Below are positions 1 through 12,318 of a stretch of 64,000 nt of DNA, piece by piece. The notes under the pieces are model-generated. The model saw only the letters and a list, made by a program, of their open reading frames with translations. It did not search any database and was not told the origin of the DNA. Source of the DNA: Leptidea sinapis (taxonomy: Eukaryota; Arthropoda; Insecta; Lepidoptera; Pieridae); NCBI RefSeq assembly GCF_905404315.1, contig NC_066265.1, positions 13,563,501 to 13,627,500 of the forward strand, given 5' to 3'. Made by a program: the position numbers and the translations under genes. Positions within the stretch are counted from its first letter, which is position 1. Each line of letters starts with the position of its first letter.

Positions 1-150
1 GGAGGGTGTCCCACAAGATGGACCGACGATCTGGTCAAGATCACCGCAATAGGTTGAGGGTAGCGCAGGACCGATCATTATGGAGATCTTTGGGGGAAGC
101 CTTTGTCCAGTAGAGGATATCTTGCGGGTGATATGATGAAATGATGACTA
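1..150 (+). pseudogene. RTE-type LINE 3' end fragment
   Basis: Plus-strand translation gives a degraded version of the C-terminus of RTE-clade reverse transcriptases (pattern PTRWTDDLVK, then AQDR, then a Gly-Glu-Ala-type tail), followed by a GATGATGA-like tail. Related 3' ends lie at 26100-26395 and 63355-63475. The window edge cuts the element, so its 5' part is not visible. Confidence 0.6.
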
Positions 151-304
151 AGTTTGTATTCCAGCATTATAGGTTTGCATGCCTTAAGTAAGATTTATTT
201 TGAGAGAGGCCCAACTAACTGAAAAAGTATTTTTTTGACATTCATAAGTGTCATTTCCATGGCCTACATGTATAAAGTGAATTTGATTTAAATAAATATA
301 TTTT

Positions 305-675
305 ATATTGATATCATTTATTAAAACAAAACAAATCTTATTACTATATTTACAATACTATCTTTACGTAAAATTAAAACTGTCATTACGTGGAAGCGCA
401 CCAAGAATACTGGCAGCATTTCCACGTTGGATAGCTAGGCTGATCCGTTGACCGAGATAGCTGCCAGCGCTTGGGTTTCCAGTAGCCTTATTGAGGCGCG
501 AATATAGAACTTTGTACAATCTTCGCGCCTCTGGGCCCCACGGGCCATGTGTCTCGACACCAAACGCCACAAAGATGTATGACTCACTGAGATTGACATA
601 TTTACACATCTTATATTTATTTCTAAATGTGCAAATACTATTTATAATACTTACGAAAGGGTAGAGGTAAATCAT
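305..675 (-). pseudogene. LINE RT C-terminal tail fragment
   Basis: The minus strand encodes a tail with VETHGPWGPEARRL and LAIQRGNAASILG. This matches the extreme C-terminal segment of a family of LINE reverse transcriptase ORFs as I remember it. A second copy with the same residues lies at 19022-19390. The 3' flank (AAACAAAACAAATCTTATTAC on the plus strand) is shared by both copies, so this is the 3' end of one LINE family. RT, endonuclease and ORF1 are absent; it is a 5'-truncated relic. Confidence 0.6.
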
Positions 676-891
676 GCTATACTATCAAATGATTTAAATC
701 CATATTATAATGTTTTAGTAATGGGTTCGAACTGTTATGTTGAACAGGCGTGGTCGGTCACGTAACTTTGTTACTCTACTGTGATATGCTGATAACGCAT
801 AACCACGTAACGAAATGTCCTAGAAATAGACAAAATTGTAAACTTTCTTCACAGAAATGTTGGTGTTTGTGGTGTTTTGATGCTTTGTAAT

Positions 892-1078
892 CTTAGATCA
901 TTTATATGTCTAGATAGACTATGACAGCTGTGAAAACGTCGAAAAAAATTGTGGTTAAAACTAACCTCTATTTTGAGCAATGTACGTGCATTGCTCAAAA
1001 TAGAGTAATATTCCTGGCTTGTTTTTATCGGTTGTCTAACAGCAAGAGACTTTTATCTAGACGTATAAATTATCCAAA
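892..1078. repeat. MITE family E, copy 1, with internal fold-back
   Basis: Terminal inverted repeats of the form CTTAGATCATTTATACGTCT bound this element. Copies 2 and 3 are at 21616-21846 and 22792-23005. In this copy part of the interior is replaced by a perfect hairpin at 966-1005. A fragment of the same interior is also visible near 1470-1520. No coding capacity. Confidence 0.6.
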
Positions 1079-1247
1079 ATTGTAATATTAAATTTATTCA
1101 AAGTAGTATTTTTAACTCACATATATAAATTATTTGGTTTCTAACTTTTCGGTGAATTTCGGCTTTAACAACATAAACATTTCTTTTAGTTTAAATAAAG
1201 CATTAACACGCGTGTAATTGTAACTGTGTCTTTACATTATTTTGATC

Positions 1248-1362
1248 TTGTCCCCCTGAAAACGTGATCTCGAAAGGTCTTTTAACGTCGGGTTAACTTA
1301 AATAATAATGCAAATGTTACTTTTACGCAAAATCTAGTGTAAAACCACAGTTACTATTACAC
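1248..1362 (+). repeat. Interspersed repeat, shared with 5500-5620
   Basis: A stretch running from CCCCCTGAAAACGTGATCTC through ACGTCGGGTTAACT to TTTTACGCAAAA is repeated with moderate divergence at 5500-5620. A short piece recurs near 10655-10690. Family not recognised; noncoding. Confidence 0.5.
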
Positions 1363-1744
1363 GCAATTTTAATCCTCCAAAAAGTATTTTATTAAAATGT
1401 GTAACACGAGTATATAATTGTATATCTATCGATGGTACGATATACAAAAAAAAATTAGGTTAACTTTTAACCTCTATTCAGAACAATGCACGCACACTAA
1501 CACTAAGTGACCTACAAATCAGCGTTATATTTTAATGCATAGTTATATACCACCATTTGTTAATTTAATATTAGCACAACATTATACTTATGTTAGCAAT
1601 AAACTCCAATCTACATAGGTTTTTATTTATTTAATAATTAATTAGAAGTAGTAGAAGAAGAAGTACCAACAATATAACAACTTAACTCAATATTAAAAAT
1701 AGATTTTTACTTACATACTAGTTCTAGATTCGTTATTCTAATTA

Positions 1745-1935
1745 TGTACATTAAACATTTAAGGCGCTATAGTCCTAAAAAGTAACATTTTTAAAAATCT
1801 ACTTAAAATACTTCTACAAATATTACGGTTCACATTGACATGTTTATCTTCATTTCTTTATCTAAATTATCGCTGTTTCGAAAACACGATTATGAAAAAA
1901 AATCTCGATAGATTTATTTTTTGAAAAATAGTCTT
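1745..1935. repeat. Repeat, inverted copy at 30775-30955
   Basis: The segment holding TTATCTTCATTTCTTTATCT and GTTTCGAAAACACGATTA reappears in reverse complement at 30775-30955. The two copies are diverged. Noncoding and not assigned to a superfamily. Confidence 0.5.
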
Positions 1936-2074
1936 CTTTATTTGAATTGTTTATATTATCATAAAACTATGATAGCTATAAACACAAAACATACTTTATT
2001 TGATAGTTTATTAGTATTTATAAGTTTTCACTGTGGGATTTATCAATACGCTTTATGAATTATTTAATATTAAT

Positions 2075-2900
2075 TTTTTTCGTAATAAACCAACCGCGAC
2101 GCCTTGGTTGCACGCTCGCTCAAGCCAGCAGTACGCCCGTGACCACTGTCAAGGAAGGTACTGTGTTCGTGTCTCTCGGGCTCACATTACGTAAGATTTT
2201 AGCAAACAACTACAAAGCGGGAATCATAGTAAAAAAATAATGATGATGCGACAGCGTATTTGTTGAAATATATAGGTAAATGTAAGTCGGAAAGTACTAG
2301 AATAAAATTTACCTAATATTATTTTGAATATTATGCCACGCGGGATTTGTGTATATATGTACTTTAGGGAAGTTTGATAAATCCAAGATGACGTGCAGAG
2401 AACGATTCTGTGATCATTTTTGAATTCAAAGATGGCCGCCGCTCATAATTATGATTTCAGCAATATGGATATCGTGTCCGAGGTTCTCGAGGGTGCAGAG
2501 AACGATTCTGTGGTCATTTTTGAATTCAAAGATGGCCGCCGCTCATAATTGTGATTTCAATAATATGGGTATCGTATCCGAGCTTCTCGAGGGTGCAGAG
2601 AATCTCAGATACGATATCCATAATGTTGAAATCATAATTTTGCGCGTAATATAACATTTCTCTCATACGTCGATAAAAAAGATTTACTTCAAAAATGCAT
2701 AAAAAATATTATCACAGTAATTCCGCACTCTAGCACAACTGTAAGTTTTAAAAAATATTACGCGGTTCATTCTGGGTCGGCGGTCGTTGACCCGCATCGC
2801 TCGGTTCGTTCTCAGCCATGCCCGACGCTCGTGTCCATGCGTACCTATCGAATGTAACGTTCGCGCACTTTTTACCTAAAGTGTTGGGAAAAACTCGCCT
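2075..2900 (+). repeat. Repeat family B, copy 1
   Basis: An ~825-bp noncoding repeat, beginning near CGTAATAAACCAACCGCGAC and ending near AAAGTGTTGGGAAAAACTCG. It carries an internal direct repeat of roughly 90-110 bp (2395-2620) with the core GAGGTTCTCGAGGGTGCAGA. A second near-complete copy is on the minus strand at 27548-28895 and a short one at 10737-10925. Probably a non-autonomous transposon; termini not resolved. Confidence 0.55.
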
Positions 2901-3229
2901 TAAACAAAGATAAATTTAAGTAACTTTAATCTTAATTCTAATAATTATGCAATGTATAAAATTTCAAAAATAAAAGTAAGAATTAATAAGTACATTAGAT
3001 TTTAGAGTAGTTAACAATTCAACATCTCTAAAATCTTGTTTTGAAGTTATACTTCTTTAGGCGCGTTATTAAAATAGTGAAATTTTAATATGCGCGCGCA
3101 TCACTGTAACAAAAAAATAACAGGGTGAAGTTGGTTCATAAAATTTTCTGACGTTTGTGACATTCGTTATTGTTTTTGGTTTCTTCGTCCATTATAAGGA
3201 TAGGCAAAGGGTTCAAGCCCGTACAGCCG

Positions 3230-3660
3230 TATTCGTTATCTTATATCTTCTTGTATATCTCTATACATATAAAAATGAATTGCTGTTCGTTAGTCTCGCT
3301 AAAACTCGAGAACGGCTGGACCGATTTGGCTAATTTTGGTCTTGAATTATTTGTAGAAGTCCAGGGAAGGTTTAAAAGTTGAATAAATAGGAAAGTGTTC
3401 GGAATTAAACAGAAACAACAATTTTGTTTTTCCTTTGATGTGTCCCCCGTCGTCCGATATTTGTTTTGAATGGACATATTTTCTATGAGAGAATTTATTG
3501 ACCCATGGTTTGACAGTTCTGCTGTGAAACAATTTCATTACAACAACAGGGTGCATATTTTACGAAATAATTTTTGATGTTCTGATATATCACTGACAAA
3601 TTCATAAAAAAACATTATTTTATTTATTATATACAGAACAACGTCTGTCGGGTCAACTAG
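3230..3660 (+). mobile_element. Non-autonomous Helitron
   Basis: The 3' terminus is CGTCTGTCGGGTCAACTAG followed by T, the usual lepidopteran Helitron CTAG|T end. The body contains CTCGAGAACGGCTGGACCGA and a poly-A-rich stretch. Related 3' halves lie at 15740-16050 and 44270-44590. The 5' TC end is approximate. No Rep/helicase coding. Confidence 0.55.
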
Positions 3661-4185
3661 TATGTATATAATATCTGAATCTCGGAAACGGCTCCAACGA
3701 TTTTCATAAAATTTAGTACACAGGGGATTACGGGGGCGATAATAATAAAAGCCTTTATTCAGTGACCATGCATTTAAACTTATAAACTACTTATTAAACA
3801 TGTTTTTTTAAATATTTTAAAAGTAATATTAAATAAAATTATGTTAATGTACAGCAACCACTTTATTAGTCAGGTATTGTCTTTCGACATAGGCCTCCCC
3901 CAGTTTCTTCCACTCATCTCTATCTCGCGCTATCTATCGATCTATCTAGGTTTCATTAAATAAAAATGTAGTTTATCCGTGTTTTAATGAGAAACAGTTA
4001 CAATAACATTAGAATACAAAGGTAAATTTCGCCGCTGTATACAAGACTGTAATAGCTCAGATGGGACATTGGGTGATCCGCAAAGCAGAAGACCCCGGTT
4101 CGAATCCGGATGTCCTATTAGTTTTTTTTTGTTTAAGTTTTGTACATTCTTAAAAATCCGAGCATGGCTCGGTCGTCCGGATATT
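3661..4185 (+). repeat. tRNA-derived SINE family S1, copy 1 (with inserted sequence)
   Basis: RNA polymerase III box A (TAGCTCAGATGG) and box B (GGTTCGAATCC) lie around 4052-4115. Conserved flanks include CGGAAACGGCTCCAACGATT upstream and a tail at 4140-4184. Other copies are 25393-25765 (minus) and 32290-32635 (plus). Relative to them, unrelated DNA interrupts this copy at about 3740-3940. It is repeated and embedded in SINE sequence, so I do not call it a functional tRNA gene. Confidence 0.6.
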
Positions 4186-4416
4186 TTAATAATTAATTGT
4201 TAAAGTAATCGTTGCAATATTTTACAATAGTGTTCTTTCGGCAAACGTAGAAATAGCACGAGGAATAAATTTTTTTTCAATATAACCTAAGCGTGTCGTG
4301 AATGTCATGTCACATGTCAATGTCATGATCGTGACATCTAAAGCGTTTGATCCGCTAAGATTTTGTTGTCAATATTCTTCATAATATGACCAAATTCTGT
4401 TGCAATTTAGATTCGG

Positions 4417-4726
4417 TTTTTTTTTATAAAAATACGGGACGAGACGAGCAGGACATTCAGCTGATGGTATTTGATACGGCCTACCCAATGCAGTGCCGCT
4501 CAGGATACTTGAAAAGCCCAAAAATTCTGAGCGGCACTAAAATTGCACTCGTCACCTTGAGACATAAGATGTTACATTACATACACACCTTGAGACAGTA
4601 ATTCCACTAGCTACCGCGCCCTTCAAACACAGTAAAGTTTACACATTACTGTTTCACGGCAGAAATAGGCGTCGTTGTTGTACCCATAATCTAGCCGGCG
4701 TCCTGTGCAAAGGAGCCTCCCACTGG
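4417..4726 (-). repeat. SINE-like family A, copy 1
   Basis: A ~300-bp repeat. In its sense direction (minus here) it runs from CCAGTGGGAGGCTCC to CTCGTCTCGTCCC and a short poly-A. Other members: 6406-6710, 16426-16733, 16862-17148, 19894-20050, 20308-20616, 43155-43450, 45122-45388 (plus) and 46407-46530 (plus). The A-tail argues for LINE-driven retrotransposition. Confidence 0.7.
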
Positions 4727-5140
4727 TAAACTGGTCACCAAAGTAAAATATTTCATATAAATCAATTCGATACTAAAAGCTAGATTGTAAAACCGTAGGT
4801 AAGGCATGCTTTAATAGTGGGCGTTACTGTACACACTTAAAATTCGTGCGGCATAAATCTAGATGACTTAAATTTATTAATAACACCTAGGGTCCTGCAT
4901 AATCGATATTCCAATAAATTACAATGTTGCGCTCATTATTAAAATCAGGATATTAATAATAATGCAATGGAGTACTAATTCGTGTTGCTAATAATGAAAA
5001 TAACAAAATTTATTGAAATAGGCGTTATTTATCGGAAATCTGTACAATCAATGAGCTCAGTTGACTCTCGTTTCAGAATTTGGCAGTCAACAACTCCTGG
5101 GGATGCCTCGTGTAGAGCGAAATACGTGTTGAATTGGTTG
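4727..5140. other. No feature recognised
   Basis: A+T-rich DNA without a coding frame or a repeat that I can match elsewhere in the window. Confidence 0.5.
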
Positions 5141-5149
5141 AAGTAGAGT

Positions 5150-5400
5150 TAGGCCCAGTTTCCACCAAAGTGGAGAGGAGAGCAGTTGCGTTTTAATTAC
5201 CAATCAGATTTCGTTGTTTCCAGATCTCCTCTCCGCTTAGCTTCGGTGGAAATGGATCAAGCGGAGAGGAGATGTCTCATTTTTCTTTGATTTAGTGCCG
5301 CGAGCGAGCAAGCGGCGCAGTAGAGCGGAGTTGTGAGATGTCTGTAGCCGGGCGGCCGGTCGTCGCGGCGCCCCTTACCCGTGTCTCACACACTTGTTCG
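5150..5400. repeat. MITE family G remnant
   Basis: Shares AGGCCCAGTTTCCACCAAAG, the GCGGAGAGGAGA inverted motifs and a GC-rich end with the element at 22029-22709, but has only one internal unit. The right terminus is not visible, so it is truncated or diverged. Noncoding. Confidence 0.55.
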
Positions 5401-5689
5401 TTCCTTCCGTATTTGAGCCGAATTTAGTTGTATTTTCTTTGATTAACGCGAGTGTTCCACATTTAATTAAAACACTTTTGGTATTACATTACAAAACGAA
5501 AAAAACCCCCTGAAAATGAGATCTGGAAAGGTCTTGAAACGTCGGGTTAACTAAAATAAAAATGTAACTTTTACGCAAAAATTTAATGTAAAACCGTTAC
5601 AATTATACGCGACTTTAGTAGTTTAGCGAAGTATTAACTCAATAAAAGTAGGAGGCTCCACAAATATTCTTATATATAACTAGCTGAAC

Positions 5690-5906
5690 TGGAAAACGTT
5701 GTTTTGCCATATAAATTATATGTGTAAACCTTCCTTGAGCTTCAACGAATCTATTAAAAATATATAAAATATAGATAATATATAAAATATAGATTTCATT
5801 GAGATCGGTTGAATAGTTTAGGATAACTCCTAATATAATAGATAAAGTAATAACTTACGGAACATACAAACATACATTCTCTTATATATATATATATATA
5901 TATAGA
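5690..5906 (-). mobile_element. Short non-autonomous Helitron
   Basis: On the minus strand the element begins TCTATATATATA, contains an (AT)n microsatellite and ends CAGTTCAGCTAG. It sits between A and T of the host, as expected for Helitrons. It is a relative of the copies at 18837-19020 and 28888-29245, with an additional internal duplication of TATATAAAATATAGAT. Confidence 0.65.
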
Positions 5907-6405
5907 TAAATTACATTAACATAATATAGTCGCTAATTAAGTGTTTGTTAATATTGATGTCGGTTTTTTTTTATAATATTTTCAGTTGAGTTTGTTTGTT
6001 TCTTCTTCCTCAAGAAAATTAAAACATTAATTTTGTAACGACATGACGTCTTCCTTTCATAGATATCAGTTGACTGATTTTGAGCTCTCACAGCTCACAA
6101 CTCCTTCCCGCTACACATCTCCTCTCTGCTTTGATGGAAGCCGGGCCTTATATTATGTTGCCGATTATCGACTTATATTATTCGATGTGTGCGGAGTTCG
6201 GCGTGGGTCGATTCTTCGGTTCAGGACGCGTATAGCCCTTAACTTATAGTGAGATCTATGAAGCGCACTTAGACTTTGCTCAGACCTTACTTACGTAATA
6301 CTTTGCTGAGTGTGATAAAACACGAAGTTTACTTTCTGTGCATTCTGTATGTAGACTGACAAAACTTAACGGATCACACATTTAAGATATTTTTCGTCGA
6401 TTAAT
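5907..6405. other. No gene; probable old repeat
   Basis: The open frame at 6043-6249 has no recognisable domain. The stretch around 6180-6370 (AGATCTATGAAGCGCACTTA and following) looks like generic lepidopteran repeat DNA, from memory only; I cannot match it within the window. Confidence 0.3.
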
Positions 6406-6710
6406 CGACCAGGACGTTCAGTTGGTGGTAATTTATACGCCCTGTTCATAACAATGCAGTCCCGCTCAGGTTTCATGAAAAACATAAAAATTCTGAGCGG
6501 CACTACACTAATTGCGCTCGTCACCTTGAGACATAAGATGTTAAGTCTCATTTGCCCAGTAATTTAACTAGCTACTGCGCCCTTCAGACCGAAACACAGT
6601 AATGCTTACACATTAAAGTAAATAAATAAATTACAGCTTCACGGCAGAAATAGGCGCCGTTGTGGTACCCATAATCTAGTCGGCATTGTGTGCAAAAGAG
6701 CCTCCCACTG
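6406..6710 (-). repeat. SINE-like family A, copy 2
   Basis: Matches family A from CAGGACGTTCAGTTGGTGGT to GCCTCCCACTG on the plus strand. The A-tail end is lost. Confidence 0.65.
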
Positions 6711-6829
6711 ATAACAAATAAATGGCATTTAGATGAAAGAAATTACACTCCGAAGTCGACCAGACTGTGATTTTTTTTGAACAGTACTATTAGGCGTTAA
6801 GCATGAAATTTGTTATTGCGTGGATCTGC

Positions 6830-7495
6830 GGGCCTACCGTGAACTCTTATTGCGATTTATTTGACGGCCTAAAATGAACTGCTTTGCTATTTCATACCAC
6901 GACATCATTTAAGCGATCGATTTAGGTTGACGTAAAATCAAGTAGGAAATTGAATCGCAAACTGATTTAGTTCGTTCATTCATTCGTACCATGTTCATTC
7001 AACCTAAACTCAATACATATGTGTCAAAGTGAGCGATTCGAAAAAGGTTGCTGCTTCCTCAGAGGAAAGTGAATCAAGTCGTTAATAACTTTTAAAAAAT
7101 AGTAAAAACATACAGAAAAGGAAAATATTATTGATGAAAGATGAGATGAGAATACTTTATTGGACTTTTTTGTAAAAAATATGACTGAAAATAGATACTG
7201 AAAATGAAAATACTAAAGATGAGGCAGTAAGGGCCCGGGCTATGGCCTGTTCGCAAGAACGAATTAAAAGAAATGTTCACGGTGCTCCTGTCAAATCAAA
7301 CATATATGGAGGTTCGTTCATATCTCGTTATTTTTACGAAAACACATAAGCAAACATTTAATTTGTAATTCAAAAAACTATACATATTTATATTACTATT
7401 ATTTAATAAGTACAGAAAAGGGCTTAATGGTTTAGAATTTGAAATAAAAAAAAACTGCATCGGAAGCGCAGCGCTAATTAAAAGTGATGGTAGGC
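6830..7495. mobile_element. TIR DNA transposon family T, copy 1
   Basis: Bounded by GGGCCTACCGTGAACT and its approximate reverse complement (AAAAGTGATGGTAGGC). Copy 2 is at 48178-48798. The shared interior (AAAGATGAGATGAGAATACT to AATGGTTTAGAATTTG) contains a short frame with a CSQER-like stretch but no recognisable transposase domain. Probably non-autonomous. The target duplication is not clear. Confidence 0.5.
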
Positions 7496-9570
7496 GTTCT
7501 GAGTTGTTAGAGTTATGTTTGTATATTTACCGTTTATTATGTTTATATTACATGTTGGATGGAATTGTTCAGGGGCAAAATTTCACCACCGCACATCATG
7601 TCGAATTACGAGGTTTTACGCTCGATGTTCAGGAAAATTCATGCTTCGCAACGCCACCTTGAAGAGCCGTCTCCTAGCTGCCTATTCCCGAACCAACACC
7701 ACTCAGGCATCTTCAAATTTGGCTTCAAATTCTGCAACACATCTCTAAGACCCCGGGTATGCGGGCCATCATTAATCTCAACCACTGACGGATTACGACT
7801 ACTTGATGCCCTAAATAATCCATGCCTGTGGGCCCCCTGTCCGTATGTAAACTAGAATCGGTCGTTAATCCTTTACCGCCTAAAAACATTAGTTTTTCGT
7901 AAAAGTGGAGTAGGTGCGACAATATTAAAAACGCGCGAATTTTCAAAGTAGACCTAGAAACTTTTTTTGGTGTGGTTTTTGGTGACGTGAGAGTGATACG
8001 TGATGCCCTAAGGACGAATTTTTTGTGCTTCTTCTGGTGCCCCCTCAGACGTGATGCCCTAGGCAATTGCTTAATTTGATTAAGGGTTAATCCGTCACTG
8101 ATCTCAACCTTTTCTAAATTGGTGATAAATAGTAAAATGTATTTGACATTACCTAATAACTGTCCGTCTTTATTCTAAACTAATAAATTAATGTTAAATA
8201 AGGAATTGTACTAATAATAGTTTACAAAATTCAACCTTTACACCGAGTAACCGCATTTCTACTTATAATTATCAAAATTGGCTTTAAATAATTGAGTAGT
8301 TGCGACACGTTCGGTACATAATTACTTTAACACTGAAATTATAACACCAACCGGATTGTTACTGCAAGTTTAATGCTTTTTTATACTCGTGTCAAGTATA
8401 TATTTATTTTAATTACTATTGTATTGTTTTTTAATTTAATATAATTGATTAATTCATTCGGTAAGTTGTTACAGTCGAGTTTTTGTTGAATTAATTTACA
8501 TAGGCTGTATTAATATTTTACAGTGACTTTCTTCCAAATTCTTCTTATAAGCCCTTATTTTATTATTATATGATCTGGTAGCACATATGTTTTTTCGCTA
8601 TAAAGATTCAAACTAAATAAACTGCCTTCAGTGATCCGAGACCCATTAACCTACTCATTATATGTAATATTAATAATTCGAACTTTTCTGTAATATAAGT
8701 AATTTCTTAATGGACTTTATAAATTAATACCAAAAATAATAATAATAATTTATGTAAATATCTACATATTATACAATGTTTTTTTATTTGTTTAAAGCAT
8801 GAACAGCTTTATACTTCAACGCAAAAACTATATTAATATTATCAGCATGACCCTATAAAAATATATAAGTCTCTAATAAAATATCTGTTAATTAGGTTTA
8901 TTCTTTGATAGGGTGTTTGGGACTAAACCATTCAAAGGCATAAAAGGCATTTAGTTTCTCAAAATTGATTCCTTTTGAATTCTTTTTAATGGCTTTTTTA
9001 ATATACTAGATACTACTGCTTCTATAAAACGAATACTTACTTTAATCAGTAAAGACCCATCCAGAATGAATATTTATGCTTAATACACGTTAGAAAGTCA
9101 TAAAAAAATAATTGACATAAAACAGACCTAATGGATTAAGTAATAAATCTTTAGTAGGTACAATTATTTTGAATAGAATCACTAATTGTATCGTATTTAT
9201 TAATATTTATTGGGGACAAAAATATTTTCAACAAAACTGTATATGGCTTTGTTAAATAGAATTTTTTGTCCAATTTGTATCTTATTGTGCTACAATTGCA
9301 AGTAGCTATACCAATATTATTTATTTATTGTGTGGTACACCTAGTTCCATGTTTTGCTAACATTAAAATTTAAAGCTAATACTCAATTTGGTTCCGCGTT
9401 CACTCGATACGATATTTTGCTCAGTAATGGATCCAAAGTTCATTTTAAATAAACATCAGGACAGAATACTGATAGAGCTTACAGGCGAATATATTTTTTT
9501 TGTTACAATATTTTATCTTGTTAATACTTTTATTCTATATATAAACACCTTCTAATATTAAGAGGTAAAG
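7496..9570. other. No gene recognised
   Basis: Short open frames at 7515-7855 and 7725-8066 show no family motif and low-complexity composition. A TGATGCCCTA motif recurs at about 7803, 8000 and 8051 with a GGGTTAATCCGTCACTGA-like end, suggesting an old repeat. 8100-9570 is plain A+T-rich sequence. Confidence 0.45.
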
Positions 9571-9574
9571 TTTG

Positions 9575-9660
9575 TGCGATTGTCAAAGTCAAAGTCAAAA
9601 ATATTTTATTGACATAAAATCAAAAGATTGCTCGTCAACGTCAATCACAAAAAATACAAT
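9575..9660 (-). repeat. Probable LINE 3' end
   Basis: CAAAGTCAAAGTCAAAAATA followed by TTTTATTGACATAAAA resembles the reverse complement of the 3' ends of CR1-type LINEs in Lepidoptera (recalled family pattern). Very short. Confidence 0.35.
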
Positions 9661-9877
9661 TTAGATGTTTTAATTAATTGTAGTGGATAATCTCTGGATC
9701 TACAGAAACGACATTAAAAATTCTGTTACCAATAGAAAGTCACAAAATTTATGATACCTAGGCTTTATATAAACCCGAAAAATGAAAATTTAAAATTTGC
9801 AAAGTAAGTCGGAGCAAAAACGGTCTGACGAAAACGTTTCTTATGAACGCTGCCACAACAATGAGATAATTCGTACT

Positions 9878-10258
9878 TATATTATAAATGTGAATATAAG
9901 TTTGTTTGTTACGCTTTTATGCCGAAGCTACTGAACCGATTTTGATGAAATTTGGTACAGCGATAGACTAGAGCTTGGGAAAGGCTACATTTTATCCCAG
10001 AAAAGCCCATGGTTCCCGCGGGATTTGTAAAAAATTGAAATTCACGTCGATGAGCTTAAGCTATAGGTACCAATTGCAGGTTTACTTGGCATTAGTAATC
10101 TTTCACGAAATAAGATTCATATATGTTGGGAACGGGAGCGAAAACGGGAACCAGAACTGGACATGTCCTATACATGAGATTATCTTCAATTCCAAACTAC
10201 ATTATTATTTTTAAAAACCCTTTTTCTACGCCGACGAAGTTGCGGGACCTGATAATAT
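9878..10258 (+). repeat. Helitron-like noncoding repeat
   Basis: Contains TGAACCGATTTTGATGAAAT, CCCATGGTTCCCGCGGGATT and a terminal GACGAAGTTGCGGGACCTG. This layout is common to non-autonomous insect repeats ending in a CTAG-like terminus, here decayed. The open frame at 9975-10214 inside it is incidental. Confidence 0.45.
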
Positions 10259-10736
10259 TATTTTGCTTAAACACATTATGATTATTTTGTATATATGCAT
10301 GTGGCAGCATTGTGACACCAACTACACTGGTAAATACGGACGAAGTCGCGAGTTACAGCTCATATTTCGATAGAATATAATCTATATTAGTTTTAAGCGT
10401 CACTTATTTAGTAACTCAGGTGCAAGCGAGTGCGCGATATTTCCTTGACGTCACGTTAAATTTGGGGACATCTATATCTTTGTTGACGTTAATCTGATTG
10501 GATCCAGTGCCCTCTTTTTTTCAAAAGAAGTGGACACTGTCAGTAAATTTTGGCAAAAATCATCTGTCTACAGCAAATACCACTTCGAGGCAATAAATGG
10601 CCCTAAACTTCTGACATCTACCTATGACAAATACTATCTTGACTCATTTTCTCTACAGTCCCCCTGAAACGAAATCTGGAAACTTACGAACTTGAACGAA
10701 ACAAATGTACAAGTACACGCGTTTTAATATTTTATA

Positions 10737-10925
10737 AAGCATTTTCCGTACTCTTGCGCAACTGTAAGTTTTAAAAAATATTACGCAGTCCTACCGGGGT
10801 GGGGGTCGTTGACCCGCATCGCTCGGTTCGTGTCTAAGCCATGCCCGCGTCGATGTGTACCTATCTAAAGTTCGAGCGCTTTTTGCCTAAAGTGTTGGTT
10901 AATACCTCGCCTTAAATAAGCTATC
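10737..10925 (+). repeat. Repeat family B fragment
   Basis: Matches the 3' part of family B copy 1 (2700-2900): GACCCGCATCGCTCGGTTCG and GCCTAAAGTGTTGG. Confidence 0.6.
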
Positions 10926-12318
10926 GTGCGCGATGTTTCCTAGACATGACGAATCGATTAGTTTTAAAAAATAGGAAAACGGTTGACTACAAAGGTAATA
11001 TATAAGTACTCATAAATTCATCTCTTCGAGCTCAAACGTCTGATAAAAGTTAAATAAAAGACTATTTTATTAATTTTTAAGCCGCAATTACTTTTGATTG
11101 AATAAGCCAGTTTTCACACAGTTTTCAGTCTATAGGTAAATACGTTTAAGAATGATTCCAAAAAAATACATAATAGAAATGTCTTTTTCCTAGTTGTTTT
11201 GAGATTTCTCAAAATCTACCGGTTCGATTTGTATTCAAAATCTAAGTTTGGTCAAGCCTTTTCGAATGGCGCCAACTGCGATTAAATAGGTCGAGCCGTT
11301 CAAAAGTTAAAGGAACTTTTGTTTTTGAAATGTTTACTTTCGAAGAATTTATTGATTTTCGAAAAACGGGGTAAAACTAATAATTTCACGATTAGTTAAA
11401 GAGCATTCCCACTCTTGTGATTCATCCTCTGGTGTTATAGAAGAATGAGGGCGACACTGGCCACTTAACATCAGGTGACCCGTACCCTAGTTTGTACCCC
11501 TGTTACAGGTTACAAAGGTTTCACCTTAAAGAAGCTGTGCCGTGAACTACTTAACAGCTGATTGCATAAGAATTTGTAGCAATGACAGAGTAGTAATCTA
11601 GTGTTTAAAAAGATCGCCAAAATACATGCAGTGCTTTGGTTACATTATTCCTCTCTTACATTGCAATTCGTTCCCAAAGCGGTGATAGTGTTTTATTTGA
11701 CACTAGTAATGCCCCACGGTTTTTCTCGCGTAGATACCGATCTTGTGGTAGCGGAAAGTCTACTAAGTCTGACGATAGATCTGTTTGTGTTAACATAAAT
11801 TTTATTTCACTTACTTAGTTATTATTTTATTATAGCATTAATTTCTATACATTGACATTTTAAAATTCGACATATCGTTTGAATGTAATGTTCGAGTTTA
11901 TAAATTTAAAAAGTATTTTTCAGGTATTAAAACGGTCTTTAATAAATTAATGGGATAAGAATTAATACAGCGGTATGAATAATATGGTTTGATTTTTGAA
12001 GCCCTTTTTATCATCTTTTAAAATCAAAAAAAGTAGTTATAGTGACATAACTACAGCAGTTGGACATATGGTATCGCGGACTTTTTTGTAGATATTGATA
12101 CGTTCTATAATATTGTAGGACATTATTTTGTTCTATAGTCAATAATTACCGCAGTGTACGCGATATCAGCTTAATTATGACTAATTGTTTCACACCTTGG
12201 CTTATATTATTGCATTTTTATTAGGGATACCTATTTAAACAATATGTTATGTTTTTAAAGTGATAACCCTCACTTCTAGGATTAATACACAAATAAAATT
12301 TGCAAAACAAACTTTTAT
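10926..12318. other. No feature recognised
   Basis: A+T-rich. The overlapping short open frames at 11601-11818 show no domain. Confidence 0.45.

Noticed and set aside
6043..6249. 68-aa plus-strand frame as a gene
   Set aside because: Unsupported by any motif, surrounded by repeats.
7515..8066. Possible host gene in overlapping frames
   Set aside because: No domain, Met-initiated frames are short and overlap on opposite strands; the region shows repeat-like motifs.
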